A stretch of 64,000 bases of DNA. Origin: Smallanthus sonchifolius (lineage: Eukaryota > Streptophyta > Magnoliopsida > Asterales > Asteraceae). Within the stretch, counting starts at the first letter, position 1; every line of letters begins with the position of its first letter. Positions 11,360-23,004 of the stretch are shown here, in pieces. The notes beneath the pieces were generated by a model, which did no database searches, was not told where the DNA came from, and worked only from the letters and a program-made list of their open reading frames with translations. The stretch is taken from contig JAKNSE010000037.1 of NCBI GenBank assembly GCA_023525975.1, forward strand, positions 4,446,501 through 4,510,500, in the 5' to 3' direction. The position numbers and the translations under genes are program-made.

Positions 11360-11851
11360 CTATGGTCGCTCGGGTTGTCGATCTGTCTTCAGCTCTAGCC
11401 GTTTCCGTGCGATTCTCCAGTATTTCTTTTTTTCGAGGATGGAGATTAACTCCTTTTGGTACCCTAATTGGTTTGCTAGGCTATCCATTCTTTGTCCTTG
11501 CAAGTCGTGCATTACCTCGTGCTCCATCCTTTGCCTCTCAAACTCTGAGGCCCTCACATATTGGTGAATGTCATTGATTGGAATTCCCATAGCACTAGTG
11601 GGTGACATGGTATGCCTTTCCCAAGTTTTAGGATGATACGGGTCGGGCACCAGATACGGGTCTCTTAATGGGGGTGATCTAGGTGTTCGAAGTCTTGGGC
11701 CGGTGTTCCGAGCCCAATCTGTCCTTACATCAAACCTTGGCCTGGCAGCTGGGGGTGGTGGTGACCGATACATGGGTGACCTGATGTCTTCTTCCCAATC
11801 CGACTCTGCTCCGGGATGGTATACCGGGGAGGAAGAAGAGTAGGAGTCCAT
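11360..11851 (-). CDS. ORF of unknown function in the non-autonomous element (163 aa)
   Basis: I do not recognise this protein. The chosen start is the ATG at 11851-11849 (MDSYSSSSPVYHPGAESDWE); the frame stays open upstream to 11923 but that part looks like leader. The N-terminal third is Ser/Pro-rich and acidic, the middle is Pro/Arg-rich (SPPPPAARPRFDVRTDW; RTPRSPPLRDPYLVPDPYHP), and the C-terminal half looks helical and charged (ASEFERQRMEHEVMHDLQGQ ... LEKKKYWRIARKRLELKTDR). The stop is TAG at 11362-11360. It sits where gag would be, downstream of the PBS, so a Gag-like or RNA-binding role is possible but unproven. It is the only sizeable frame in the internal region. Confidence 0.5.
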   Translation of the reverse strand: MDSYSSSSPVYHPGAESDWEEDIRSPMYRSPPPPAARPRFDVRTDWARNTGPRLRTPRSPPLRDPYLVPDPYHPKTWERHTMSPTSAMGIPINDIHQYVRASEFERQRMEHEVMHDLQGQRMDSLANQLGYQKELISILEKKKYWRIARKRLELKTDRQPERP

Positions 11852-12601
11852 GTCTAGCAGAGAAACAATGAAAAGGTTGTAAGTGATAATGAAATGTTGA
11901 GTGTTAGACATAGGAGTTCTCATAGGTTTAGAGTTTGACTAGTCATAACACCGAGCCTTCCCAATAATATTTTAGAAATACACTTGACCTATAAGCAATG
12001 CATCCCTGAGGAGAATTCCCAGGAAAGAGGGGTGGGTCACTAAGACACACTTAAGTACCCTGTATTTCCTTAGCCAGAATCCCTCATAGGCCTACACACT
12101 CTTCCAGTCATCATGTATTAATAACACTATTGTTGGGCTCATGGTCATGATGAGAATTGTTGTGGACTGGGCTTTGAGGTCCGAAAGTGGGGCTTATATA
12201 TTGTAGTAGGCTTCTTCTTCTTGGAGGGTAAGTGGGCTTCTTGTTTATTATTAATGGGCATTAGGCCCAATAGTTTAGATTTAGATCACAAGAGGTGGTG
12301 ACATTATATGTGTGAGTTAAATGGTGCATAAAAAGCTAAGTGTGTATAAGTGTGTGTTAAAACTTAGGATAGCACTTAAATGAATCAAATAGATAGCATG
12401 AATATAGCACAAAAATTATCAGGCAGTGTGACACATAAATTATTAAATATTGTATCAGGTAGTGTAATTACTTATGATAGTATGTAGGAATATTCACACA
12501 AGGAGAAATCATGTAGTATGTAGTAGCATGGTATTGTACGGGTGTCCTAAGGTTATAGTCTAGGTCAAAAGTGTCTAATAACCTAATTCCCTATAACCAA
12601 G
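11852..12601 (-). other. 5' leader of the non-autonomous element
   Basis: Between the PBS and the ORF there are about 750 nt with no coding signal. The GC-poor stretch 12240-12560 holds short repeats of aagtgtgt/agcac type. Packaging signals would be expected here but cannot be recognised from sequence alone. Confidence 0.55.
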
Positions 12602-12613
12602 GCTCTGATACCA
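12602..12613 (-). promoter_or_regulatory. primer binding site (initiator tRNA-Met)
   Basis: On the minus strand TGGTATCAGAGC lies three bases inside the end of the 5' LTR (12617). This 12-mer is complementary to the 3' end of plant initiator tRNA-Met and fixes the orientation of the element. Confidence 0.93.
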
Positions 12614-12616
12614 ATC

Positions 12617-15394
12617 TGTCACACCCCAACCGACGGCGGAATACGTCGGGGCGGGACATTTAGACTGTTCATGAGCTCAATGTTGACTAAATTGTAATAT
12701 ATTAATTCCATTTCAATTCAAACAAACATAAACCAATTCCAAAGTACATAAATGAAATACAAATTGTTCTTAAATTAAAATTAACTAACTCCCAAAACCT
12801 ATGTGTAGCAAGCCTTGATCAAATCACACATTAGCACCTGAAACATGAATAAAATAAGGTCAACTAAAAAGTTGGTGAGCATACACAGGTTTGTACATAG
12901 ATAGTATATAGATGTGAATTAACAAATCCTTACATAACATGATAAAATAAGGCATTTATGGGGAGCAACTATTGTGTAACCAAAGTACAATCAAACCTTT
13001 GTAACTAGCATCCAAATTGTGTTGTCGGTAACAATCACCCCAATCTGGGTGGGTTTGTCGGACTCAATAGATCTATCATTGTTAACCGTCGGCTTGAATA
13101 GTTAATGATTGCACATAAATTGCACATAAATAGTTAACACACCTAGCACTCAAACATAAAGCTCAAATTTTGCACACATGAATGTAAAGAGGATTTGTAT
13201 TTGTGTAGTTTGTGTAAATGTAAACATTTGTGTGTATAGAGTTCATGTTTCACCCCAAAAGTGTAAAAGTGTAAAAGGGGCTATGTAATACTCACCTTGT
13301 ATCAATTGAGTAGATAACACGAGCAAAAGGTAGCAAAAGTGATTCTTTTGCAAATCACGGTTTAACCTAGAGCGTAACGTATATGAATTTGAGTTAATAG
13401 TATGTACAAGGTCTAAGTCTAGGTCTAGGGTTTAGATGTGGTTGAGTGTAGATATTTGTACAAAAGTGTTCATGTTAACTTAAGATTTGAACGTTTGATT
13501 TGGTATTTGTTTGATAAAAGTTTGATATAAATGCAAATTTAAAGTATATATGAATTTGATAAAAATACCCATTGACTTAGGGTTAAATTTATTATAGATA
13601 AATTGTAAATAAAATTCTTTATTTATTTATTAATATAAGAGCGTGCTAATTAAAAGGGGAGTGTAAAATATATAGTTAGGGGAAATATATTTGTTAGAAT
13701 AGGGTTTAAACCCTAATATATGTAATTAATAAAATTTGATTTTTGTAAATTTTGTTTTATAAAGTTCTTTACAAAATGGATTGTTTCGCAAATTAATAAT
13801 TCAATTTGAGATAAATTTTTAAATGGCTTTTTATATAAGAAAGAAAACATGAGTTTTAACCATTCAAATATAGTTTGAAATGAGTCATTTATTGTACTAA
13901 TCTGATTCAAAAGTGGTTGGGTTTATAAAATTAATTTTTGTAAATTAAATTGTTGAAAGAAAACGATTTTTAAAAAATTTAACACACCACCCGGTTCGAA
14001 CCCGGGTGGGTTCCTGTGTGTGGGTTGCGTTCCACCACTGGACCAGGGGCAGGTAACGTTACTGAGGTTGGTTATAAATGGATTTTAACCCATTACTGAA
14101 AAGGGCCAGGTCTGGTTATATGACTCGTGCAAAAAGGCCGGACACTGTGGGTTTCGAACCCACGCCATCTGGTCCGATGGTGCAAGGTCTTAGCCAGTCG
14201 GACCAGATGGTTTCGCTGGTCTAGTATGGAATCTAAAAATATATGAACAATTATTAGATTAAGAATGGTTCCCAAATTCGAATACGTAAGAACCTGTTAA
14301 GAACCCTAAATTCAATTGCGTCTGGTGAGTTTTGATAACACAAATTGACAAGGGGCTATTGACAGGGACCCAATTACGAATCAAAGGAACCAAGTGATAC
14401 CTGGTACGGTACAGTATCGAGGACTGTCCGCTAGGGTACCAGAATCGAAGTTCTTGAAACCTGATCGGAGTCCAAAGATGAAATGCGGATCAAATGGGTA
14501 TTGAGAGAGTTTGTAATGGTCTATGCGAAGGTGAGTGGTGAATTAATTGGATTAATTGCGTGTTAAAGGTGGGTTTCGGTCATTTTCTTGAAGATTGATA
14601 GCTGTGAACAAGTTACGCGTTTGTTTCGGTTGATTAGTAATGGATTTGGTCGTGAATGGGGTCTACATTCATACTGGAACGGTTGCGCGTGATTTACGGC
14701 CTTCATAACTTCAGAATCCCTTGATTCGAGACTGATTGGGACGCGGTTTGACTTGGTGAAAGTCAAACCGTTCGAATTTGAATTCTTGTCGCGGATTGAT
14801 TGAATTGGAACCCCAATTGGGCCTGAGGATGGTATATGATCGATTACTTGTGCATGGGAAGTCCAAGTACACAGATTGGATCGGGGACAACCTTGAATCG
14901 TATGGTTCTTAGGGTGCTTTGACTTTAAAAGTTAAAATTGATGGGGAAGATGGTCAAAGCTTTTGAATAGGGTCAATTTGAAGGTTTACGGGTCAAATTG
15001 AAATGGGTGGGGGTTCAAGTGCAATATGTGGGGTTCAAAATAGGATTATTTATATATATATAAAAGATATGATTTCTTTTATAAAAGGTTATGAAGTTTG
15101 AATCGATAATTTTATAAATAAAATACTAACTATTTTATAAATTTCTAATGTATGTTATATACCTGTCACACAAATATTCATGTGAGGTTTAAATTATTAA
15201 GCTTAGACGCATGAATATAATTTGTATACATAATTATTTGTATATACATATATATATATATATACACATGTTATGTGTTATAGTACTATAAAGTTTTAAA
15301 TTTTGAAAATGAATACACAAGATCTATATGTAGGGTTGTTATTAAAATAAATAAAAATAAAATAAAATAGGGCCGGTAAATCATGGATGTTACA
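12617..15394 (-). repeat. 5' LTR of the non-autonomous element (2778 bp)
   Basis: It matches 6218-8990 along its full length and has the same TG...CA ends. The differences are scattered (for example cgtcggggcggg here, cgtcagggcggg in the other copy), so the insertion is not very recent. It includes the second pair of tRNA-like modules (13984-14050 and 14131-14210), with stems and boxes preserved. Confidence 0.95.
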
Positions 15395-15406
15395 ATTTAA
15401 ACCACC

Positions 15407-15418
15407 GCTCTGATACCA
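15407..15418 (-). promoter_or_regulatory. primer binding site of the chromovirus
   Basis: On the minus strand TGGTATCAGAGC lies three bases inside the LTR end at 15422. It belongs to the older chromovirus: the nested insertion (TSD ends at 15399) separates it from the rest of the leader at 6217. Confidence 0.9.
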
Positions 15419-15421
15419 ACT

Positions 15422-17362
15422 TGTAAGGCCCCAAACCAGGGAACCCGACACGTTAGCATACATGTAAGCATAGTAGTAAATGACATCAAATTATCTCAAT
15501 AAATGCAGCGAAAAACAAACAGTCAACAGTGGTTAACGACCCAAATCTCACACGTAATCCAATCAAGTAATAATATCTAAATCATTCAACACCATAACGG
15601 AAAATAAATGTCATCACAACGATCACGGTAACCAAACGCCATCCAGAAGCCGCCAGCTGACACTTTCTCCTTATCTGAAATACATGCTAAAAGTCAGCTA
15701 CGCTGAGTGAGTTCTATAGTAATTCATTCGGGGATATTAAGTCCCGAACCTTTATTAAAAACGATTTAATCATGTCGACTAGTCTACGACATTTAATCAA
15801 ATATATATATTAACGACATACACGAAATCATGTCGACTAGTCTACGAAGCTGTACGATCTTGACTCGTTAACTGATCATTTTTAGTCACAACCACTCACC
15901 GACCAACACCGACTTACGATGACGCTTAAGCAACCCATTTCATCCGACTAAGGTCAGACTCAATTCCAGTCGACTAGGGTCGACACGATATCATATAAGC
16001 TCTTAATATAAGGTCACCACATTAAATTACATGACACCAAATCCTACGCATACAGTTATAACTATCAATTCACAACACAAATATTAAAATCAAAACCCCT
16101 ATGATTTCGTGCCTTCGCTATATTGCACGTTGCATGTATTCGAGCCCAAAACTACAATACGTTTAAAAGTGGGCGATAGAAACTCACCTTTGCTAGACGC
16201 AACCCGATCACTAGAACTCGCTAACTTCTCGTGCTCGTCCTTCAACCTCGTACCTAACAATTATACAATACACGAGTCAATACACGACTCGACATTCATC
16301 CTCTCGCTCACTCGCGTAACCCGACCGGATGCGTAATCACCCGCGCATGCATGGCTTGCATGCAACGCGTAAACGCTCGATCGGACCCAACCCAACATCC
16401 CGGACGACCTTTCACCACCTCCTTCGGCTTCCACCAGCCTCCACAGCCGCCTACTGGTTGCTGTCGGACCGTCCGAGCACCGTCTTGGTAACCCGCAAGC
16501 CCCACCGTCCTCGTCGCCTCGTCACAGCCGTGAACCACCCTAACGATGACTGCCTACACCTTTCCCGCACCTGAACCACTGTGAACAGCCCCCTTCGGGG
16601 ACTGCCGTGTCCGCCCAGCGCCACCGCCGGCCGCCTTGCGCGCTTCCTGCTGCTAACATGCGCTTCCTGCTGCCACCAGAGCCGCACCCCACCTCCCTTC
16701 GTCTCGCTACCATCGTCCGACCCTCGCCGGTCCTTACCCGAGGTTGCTACACATGCCGCACCCCACCTCCCTTCGTCTTTCTACCATCGGCCAAACCTCC
16801 CTAAATCCGAAAACACTCATAAAATGACAATAGCATTAACGCGTAAGATTTACAAGATTATACCTGAATTCCGGGTGACTCGTGTGGATCGAATCACCAA
16901 CGAACTCCTTCGTCTCGGCCTAAGTCCTCGCGTGAAACCCTACTACCGCAAATGCGTTAACAATGGTTCAACGAATGAATACACGAAACGAGGGACGAAA
17001 GATTGAGACTTTTTGCCTTGGAATTACCTTGGAAGCTCGAAACCCTCGTCTTGTCTCTCTCTCTCGATCACGGCAGCCGCAAATACAGGAAATGGGGACT
17101 CCCCCCCCCCTTGCCGTAACCCTATAGGGGTGTTTGTGCCGGACCGGGCTCGACCCCTATGTGCTACCGACTCTACACTCGGGCTTGACCCGTCTTAATT
17201 CTTTTATAAAATGCACCTTAGAGTCTCGATAATTACACAATAAACCTCGCTTAATTATTTACAACACGATAAGGCACTAACCCCGTCAAGTCTCCTTCCC
17301 TCGCGACCCGTTATTTACAAAAATTACAAACCCACTTTCTAAACGAGAAACCGGGATATTAC
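15422..17362 (-). repeat. 5' LTR of the chromovirus (about 1.94 kb)
   Basis: On the minus strand it probably starts TGTAATATCCCGGTTTC at 17362 and ends GGGGCCTTACA at 15422. The partner LTR is missing, so the outer boundary is inferred. The GC-rich part (16300-17200) creates long Pro/Arg-rich frames on both strands that look like chance. Short internal direct repeats occur (catgtcgactagtctacga near 15770 and 15831; gcaccccacctcccttcgtc near 16683 and 16757). Confidence 0.65.
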
Positions 17363-18234
17363 AACAGCCCATACTGGACCACCCCCGCTCATCCGCCGTT
17401 GCCGTGAATCCCCGCAGCTGCCACAGCCTTCGGCGTGGACTCCGGCGTGCTTCCACCTAGCCGTTAGCCGAGCTACGCCACCACCGAACCGTCCCTACCA
17501 GCTCCCGCCTTCCCGCCAAGCCGACCATCCCTGGTCCGGCCTCACATCGTTGCTGCCGTGGTCACCCAGCACCTCCACAACCATCGAACTAAGCCTTCGG
17601 GTCATCCCATTCCTTTTCCGGCTGTTCACGAGTAGCCGGCCACCCCCAAGGGTTTTGGCCGAACACCCGATAGACACAAGAACATCCAAAAACCGAAACC
17701 GTAATAATAACGAGTCGAGAGTGGAATATACCTTCGATCCAAGTGACTCATGTTAGTCGAATCAGTAGAGAACTCGTCGCCCACCTACACTCGACTCCTA
17801 CGAAAACCCTAGGATCATAAACGCAAGCATCACGGTTAAACGGGGTTACAACCACGCATACGATGATTAGAGGTTCACGATTTTTACCTTGATCTCGACA
17901 AGAACTCGACGTATCGTTTCCTCCTCTTCCCTTCTCTCTCTCGACAGCCGCAAGTCGCAAATGGGGAACCCCCATTGCCGTAACACCCCTTTAGGGTGTG
18001 GCTCCTCGGACCGGGCTTCGGCCCTTGCGTCCCAACGGCCCCCACTTGGGCTTGGCCCGCCTCAATTCATTTTATAAAAATGATCCCACAAGTCTTGATA
18101 ATTATATATTAACCCCAGACTAATTATTTATAAAAACGACCACGCACTAACTCCGTCAAGTCTCCTCTCCTCGCGAACCGTTATTTACAGTAATTACAAA
18201 CCCGTTTTCTAAACGTAAAACCGGGTTGTTACAA
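17363..18234 (-). repeat. diverged second copy of the chromovirus LTR start
   Basis: On the minus strand it begins TGTAACAACCCGGTTTTACG at 18234. It is collinear with the first part of the 15422-17362 LTR (shared runs around ccgtcaagtctcct, ttataaa and the AGCCGCAA block) but clearly diverged. Either an older relative's LTR into which the chromovirus inserted, or an ancient partial duplication within the LTR. Confidence 0.55.
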
Positions 18235-20929
18235 CGACGGTTTCAGTGTATTAAACTAAAATAACAATATGGTCATAAATCTTGATAAAAATAGTGTTAT
18301 GATGACTCGACTGTCTTTATATTATGTATAAGAAGAGCTCCGAAAGTTGGTCGAGTCAAGAGTTAGTGTTTAAAGACGTTTTTACCAATTATTTCGGTCG
18401 TAAAAACTTAAAATAAGTCATAATTTGAAAAGCATAGTTATCCAACTCCAAAAACTTTATTAAATTTAGCCAGTAGGCTCTTTAATATTTATAAAGTTTC
18501 TGGAATTTTTACAGAATTTACTGGATAGTCTAAGTAAGATTTCTCCATTTGGTTATCGTAAAATAGTCAAAAATGAAAAAGTATACATAGACAAATCCGA
18601 AAATTACGACATTTATTTTATAAGCTTTATATGATTATAAATATTGTGTAATTTTTAGGGATTTTTCTGAAATAGAAAAGTATTTTTTCAGAAATCATTT
18701 AAAATAGCCAAAACAAGAAATGCATAAGTCCAAAAAATATTATTTTTATTTTATATCCTCTCCATGACCAGTATGTTATATGGTAAAACTAAGAATTTTA
18801 TGAAAGGTTTATTTAGCTCCAAAAACTTGTAAAATCCTCTCTACGACAAGTGTAAAATCTATACGTGTGTTTACACGATTTATTTTACTACTATAGCTAT
18901 CTAGCTCCAAAAACTATGAAATTTAATATGGAGCATTTTTATAAAAACTAGGAGCTACAAAAAAAATATGGGAGTTTTTAGAGGTCGTTAAGTAACGGTC
19001 TTGTTTTAGGTCCAAAGTTTGACGTTTTAATGGTGTAAGATTATGTTTAAGTTACATATGGTTATTCCAACTTTATTTAAGTCATCCAACCTTATAAATA
19101 TATGTTATAAACTATAACTAAAAGTAATATAACAAGTTAGTACGTGTTTGACGTGTTAGTGAAGAAGTTACCCCATGATATGGTTTTAAGTTTACACATG
19201 ACACATAGTGGTAATGCCTTGTTTCAAGGACTTAAAAGACTTGATTTTAGTGTTTACCCAAAGATTATCATGTCCATATATGTCAGTGATGATGTTCCAA
19301 GAAAGAAAATTGAAAGATAATGTGTATGTAAGGTAAGAACATAAAGTAAATGGACTAGTTCTTGAATGTTGAAGGTATGTTTATGGTTTGGATTTAGCCA
19401 TAGATCACCACTTATTTACATACACTAAGGAGTATATGATGGTGTCATACTAACCAATAAACCTTTTTGTTATCAAGATCAAGATCTAAAGAAAATGCAA
19501 GGTAAGATATAAAATGAGTTGACTAGTTCTTTGATTGTTGAACGCATGTTTCTGGTTTGGCATTTTGCCAAAAATCGTCACTTGTTTACATACACTAAAG
19601 TGTATATGGTGGTGTCATACTACCCATAATCCTTTTTTTTAATCAAAATCAAGATCTGGAGAGAATGCAAAGTAAAATATAAAGTAAATTGACTAGTTCT
19701 TGAATGTTGAAGGTTGTTTATGTTTTGGCTTTAGCCATAGATCACCACTTGTTTACATACACTAAAGAGTATATGATGGTGTCGTACTACCCATAAACCT
19801 TTTTGTTATCACAAACAAGATCTAAAAATAAGAATGAGTACTTTCCATTTTCTATTGTTTAAAAAAGTCAGAATTTTTAGGTGACTTTGAAGTAGGTTTA
19901 TGGTGGTTGTAGAAACCCAAATGTCTTGGGGTTTTCTTCTAAAATTATATTTATTGAAATAGGAGAAGATATGAAAAATAATCACTAGATTTGGAGTTGT
20001 GTAGATACCTCAAAACAAGTAAAAGAAAAGAGATGTCCAGAATAGAGCTTTACGGCGCAGCTGTCTTGTAAAGGTTGTTTGGTGGTCGAATCCTTCATGG
20101 ATTTGAGTAATTCCGGTTTAGTTTGTTAGGGGACTCATAGAACTTGGTTCTAGAATAAAAATGGAGTGATTTGGCCAATAAATTAGGGATATATTACCAA
20201 GCAAAATCGGGCAAATTTCTAGAAAATTTTTGTTCAGAAATTGAGGTTTTGTTTTTCTGTTTTGGAAAGGGGTAGAGGGCTTTTGAACCAAGATCTGAAG
20301 AAGAGTAGGAGGGAGTAATAAGTGTTTGTGATGGTGCAAGGAAAATGAGTGGAATTGGAGCTTTATTTATAGGCAAAGTGTGGTATGGCTAGAGAAATAA
20401 AATAATGTAAAGGAGATTTTCTTAGGATAAGGCTTGAAAGAAGTACGGTGGGTGTGTATGGGTATTGTTGGCTGTAATTTGGGAAGAGATGAGGGGGGGT
20501 ATGGGTTGGTGGTGTAGGGTGGCTTGTAGGTGATGATGGTGTAGGTGGATTTTTTAAAAGAATAAGTTTTTATATAAATAGGTTTATAAAATCTTGTTTA
20601 TTAAAGAGTGTACATGTAGGTGAAAAAAAAAATAGTATATATGTATGCAGGAAGAAATTAATTAAAAGTATAAAAAGTATGTAGGTAAAATACAATGGTA
20701 AATAAAATGGTGTGTTCAACTTTTATAAAGTAATAGTTTTTATATAAGGGGCATTACATATTTCCCTTTGCTAAGTTCATTTATTACGTAATTAGCCAAG
20801 TTAAAAAGTCAATTACATATTTTCCCTTTCTAAAATACATGTCAAAAAGTCAATTATATATTTCCCTTTCCTAAAATATATACAAAGTGAGAAATATGTA
20901 ATTGATTTTAAGGGTTGAGTAAATATGTT
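18235..20929. other. intergenic or unclassified repeat DNA, no gene
   Basis: AT-rich DNA with no ORF of note. It includes a 170-bp tandem repeat (19310-19815). A minus-strand TATAAATAAA (20371-20362) followed by a CT-rich, gene-like leader text suggests a promoter of an unidentified LTR or a lost gene, but no protein follows. Confidence 0.5.
19310..19815. repeat. tandem repeat of about 168-170 bp, three diverged copies
   Basis: The landmark gtatatgatggtgtcatact recurs at 19432, 19602 and 19769, each time followed by ccataaaccttttt and preceded by gtttacatacactaa. Copies differ at roughly a tenth of positions by eye. Confidence 0.85.
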
Positions 20930-21650
20930 GGGAATCCTCACATCAGTTTTAACTTTTAAAACAAAATAATATTCAAACCTTTTTAATTAAATAAATAAGA
21001 TTTATATAGCGGAAGCATTTGATACGAATAACAGTTTTAAACTTGGATTCCGCCAATGATCTGATTACACGTGTATAAATAATAAATTAAATAAAACCAT
21101 AGGGTGTTTCAGGTTATACCTTCGACGATTAAATTAATATCGTATTTAAGGAGGATGTGTAGAGATGATTTATTTGATAAACGATAACTGACAAGAGATT
21201 TAATTATTTTAACAAAGGTTGCTTGATAAAATATAAAAAGATGGATATCGATGCTAGTAAATAAAACTCGGTATTGTGGATTATTGGTATTGCTTTGGTA
21301 ATGGAGACAGACAAATTATATTATCCGGTTTTAGATAAAAACAAACGGGACTCTGTCTGATTTTCGTTAGGATTAAGGAAGTATATTTTACTACTTAGAC
21401 GTCCTCATTACGATTTGGGTGTTTGGAGAAAAAGACCCAGTTCAGACGAATCTAGCATGTTCGCCTGAAACAATGATAGCGAACTTAGCATGTTCGCCTA
21501 ATGCAAAAGAGCGAACTTAACATCCTCGCATAAGTCAAGTGGCGAACATACCGTTTGTTCGCCTAAGCCAAGGAGTCGAACCTAACATGTTCGCTTAACT
21601 CAATGAGCGAACTTAACCTTATGTTCCCTAAACCTATGTAGCAAACTGTA
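20930..21650. other. possible copia-type LTR piece with a palindromic word array
   Basis: TGTTGGGAATCCTCACATCA at 20930 resembles the start of some copia LTRs. No partner LTR, PBS or coding sequence was found, so this is only a suggestion. Its right part (21457-21630) is an array of six words related to those in copia-2. Confidence 0.3.
21457..21630. repeat. array of six gcgaactta...gttcgc words, about 32-bp spacing
   Basis: Words such as GCGAACTTAGCATGTTCGCC, GCGAACTTAACATCCTCGC and GCGAACATACCGTTTGTTCG occur with 10-15 bp of unrelated sequence between them. Each has inverted-repeat arms (GCGAAC / GTTCGC) around a variable core. The arms are those of copia-2 LTR words, though no copia-2 LTR is present here. 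Confidence 0.8.
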
Positions 21651-23004
21651 ACATCCCAAAATCCTTAAATTTATAATTCGGTTAAATGGGCAAGCCGGTT
21701 TGCTCATAAAGGGTTTGGTTAGTGGGTTTTGGCGCGTACGGATTTATTTAATAAGGCCGAAGGGTCCGATAAGTTATTTAATAGATTATACGAGATCGAA
21801 GCATGCAAAAATGAAACACAGGGACCCGGAGGAAAGTTCTAGTGGTTTATAAACCACTTAAACTCAAACCCTAGGGCCATTTGGACCCTAGGAGTGCAAC
21901 GGCAGTCGAGAAAGGCCGTAGGGAGGAAACTGGCGACGAGGAGAGTTGGACGAGGAAGACACAGGCCACCAAGTCGCATTTGATCACCGTGATTTGGCAG
22001 GTTATGATTACTCTCATATTTTGAATTTGTGCCCATAGTAATCACTCCAACGTTCTATCTTGAGTAGGATTAGGTGGTTAAGACGAAGCATACGAGATCG
22101 GTCAGGTGATGCCCTTGCTAGGGGGAATGCAGGACGACAAGTCAAGCCGACGGCGGCTACAGATGGAACTTCCAGTGAGTTAGGAGTAGTGTTGGCGCCT
22201 ACTACGTCGAGTGTGACTAGAGTTTCTGCTGGCGACATGTTGTGTGGTGATATGACTTGAAAGACCGGATGGAAGAGGAGGGCGATGTCTGCAGTGCATG
22301 ATTTCCCTCAAGGATGTGGACCTGCATGGTTGAAAGATCAACCACTTGCGGCGGTTAATAGAACTCTGTTTTAGGAGGACCAAGTGCATGACCCAGAATG
22401 TGACGAGGAGGAACCAGAGGAGGACACAACAGATGCACCTGATGTGGACTAGTAGTGATTTTGTGGGCATTGTTAGGATGCTCGATTGTTAGATGATTAG
22501 ATGTTGTGTCAGTTACCATGAGAGATTCCGGGGTGATTTGACGTTATGACTGAATAGACATTTACGTGGTGTGATACTTAATTCAAATATTAACTATTTG
22601 ATTTTTGACATATTGTGAGTTTTACCCTATGATGATTCGAACATAAATAATGATAATTGTGATGGTGTACGATTGTGTTTACAGTTGTTGATTATGTGCG
22701 GAAATGTGTGATTACATGATTACATTTTTAATGACGTGTGTTCACATTTAATGTGATTCTTAGAGAGCATGGTTGAATAAGTTGGCCAGGTAGACTATTA
22801 CAGACATAAAGTGGAATTTGTCTGTGTTTACGGTCTTGAGATACTTTCACCTAGGTATTAATGTCTAGGTGGTGTCTTGAGTGTAGTGGGTGTATTGCAC
22901 ATGGTATGAATGTTTAGGAAAATGTCCCGTGGGAAGTTATGATGATACGTATTTTGACCTTATGTGTTGGACCTAGGTTGTTTATGATTAACCTTTGTTC
23001 TTTG
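21651..23004 (+). other. possible truncated Ty3-type LTR, no clear gene
   Basis: TGTAACATCCCAAAATCC at 21651 resembles a Tekay-like LTR start in plus orientation, with TTTATAAACC at about 21846 as a TATA candidate. There is no matching PBS or second LTR, and its right end would be truncated by copia-1. It holds a short coding-looking stretch (22285-22452). Confidence 0.35.
22285..22452 (+). pseudogene. short coding-like fragment with acidic tail, unknown
   Basis: The frame beginning MSAVHDFPQGCGPAWLKDQP contains one in-frame TAG and continues to an acidic end (DPECDEEEPEEDTTDAPDVD) at a TAG (22450-22452). Composition looks protein-like but I cannot name a family. It may be a chance reading or the end of a degraded transposon gene. 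Confidence 0.25.

Larger units (their letters stand above)
6218..15394 (-). mobile_element. non-autonomous Ty3-like LTR element (LARD-like), complete
   Basis: It has two long direct LTRs (6218-8990 and 12617-15394, both TG...CA), a minus-strand PBS for initiator tRNA-Met (12602-12613), a PPT-like stretch (8991-9000) and perfect 5-bp target duplications attta at 6213-6217 and 15395-15399. The 3.6 kb internal region has no protease, RT or integrase, only one 163-codon ORF of unknown function. Size and structure match the large retrotransposon derivative class, which needs enzymes from a related element. The TGTAACATCC start on the minus strand is typical of Tekay-like chromoviruses. Confidence 0.92.
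1399..17362 (-). mobile_element. Ty3/gypsy chromovirus (Tekay-like), minus strand, interrupted and decayed
   Basis: Reading on the minus strand, the order is 5' LTR (17362-15422), PBS (15418-15407), leader, gag (from 5918), protease, RT, RNase H, integrase and chromodomain (to 1399). A complete non-autonomous element (6218-15394) is inserted in the leader, so the element's own DNA is 1399-6217 plus 15395-17362, counting one TSD copy. The 3' end (PPT and 3' LTR) is missing at the tail-to-tail junction. Several stops and frameshifts show it is dead. Order gag-PR-RT-RH-IN-chromodomain is that of chromoviruses. Confidence 0.85.

Noticed and set aside
16109..18077. Many overlapping Pro/Arg-rich ORFs on both strands
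   Set aside because: They arise from GC-rich LTR sequence with few stops in any frame; no domain or consistent start is visible.
21457..21630. CRISPR array
   Set aside because: Words are near-palindromic with variable cores and spacers of only 10-15 bp in plant repeat DNA; no cas genes and no constant repeat.
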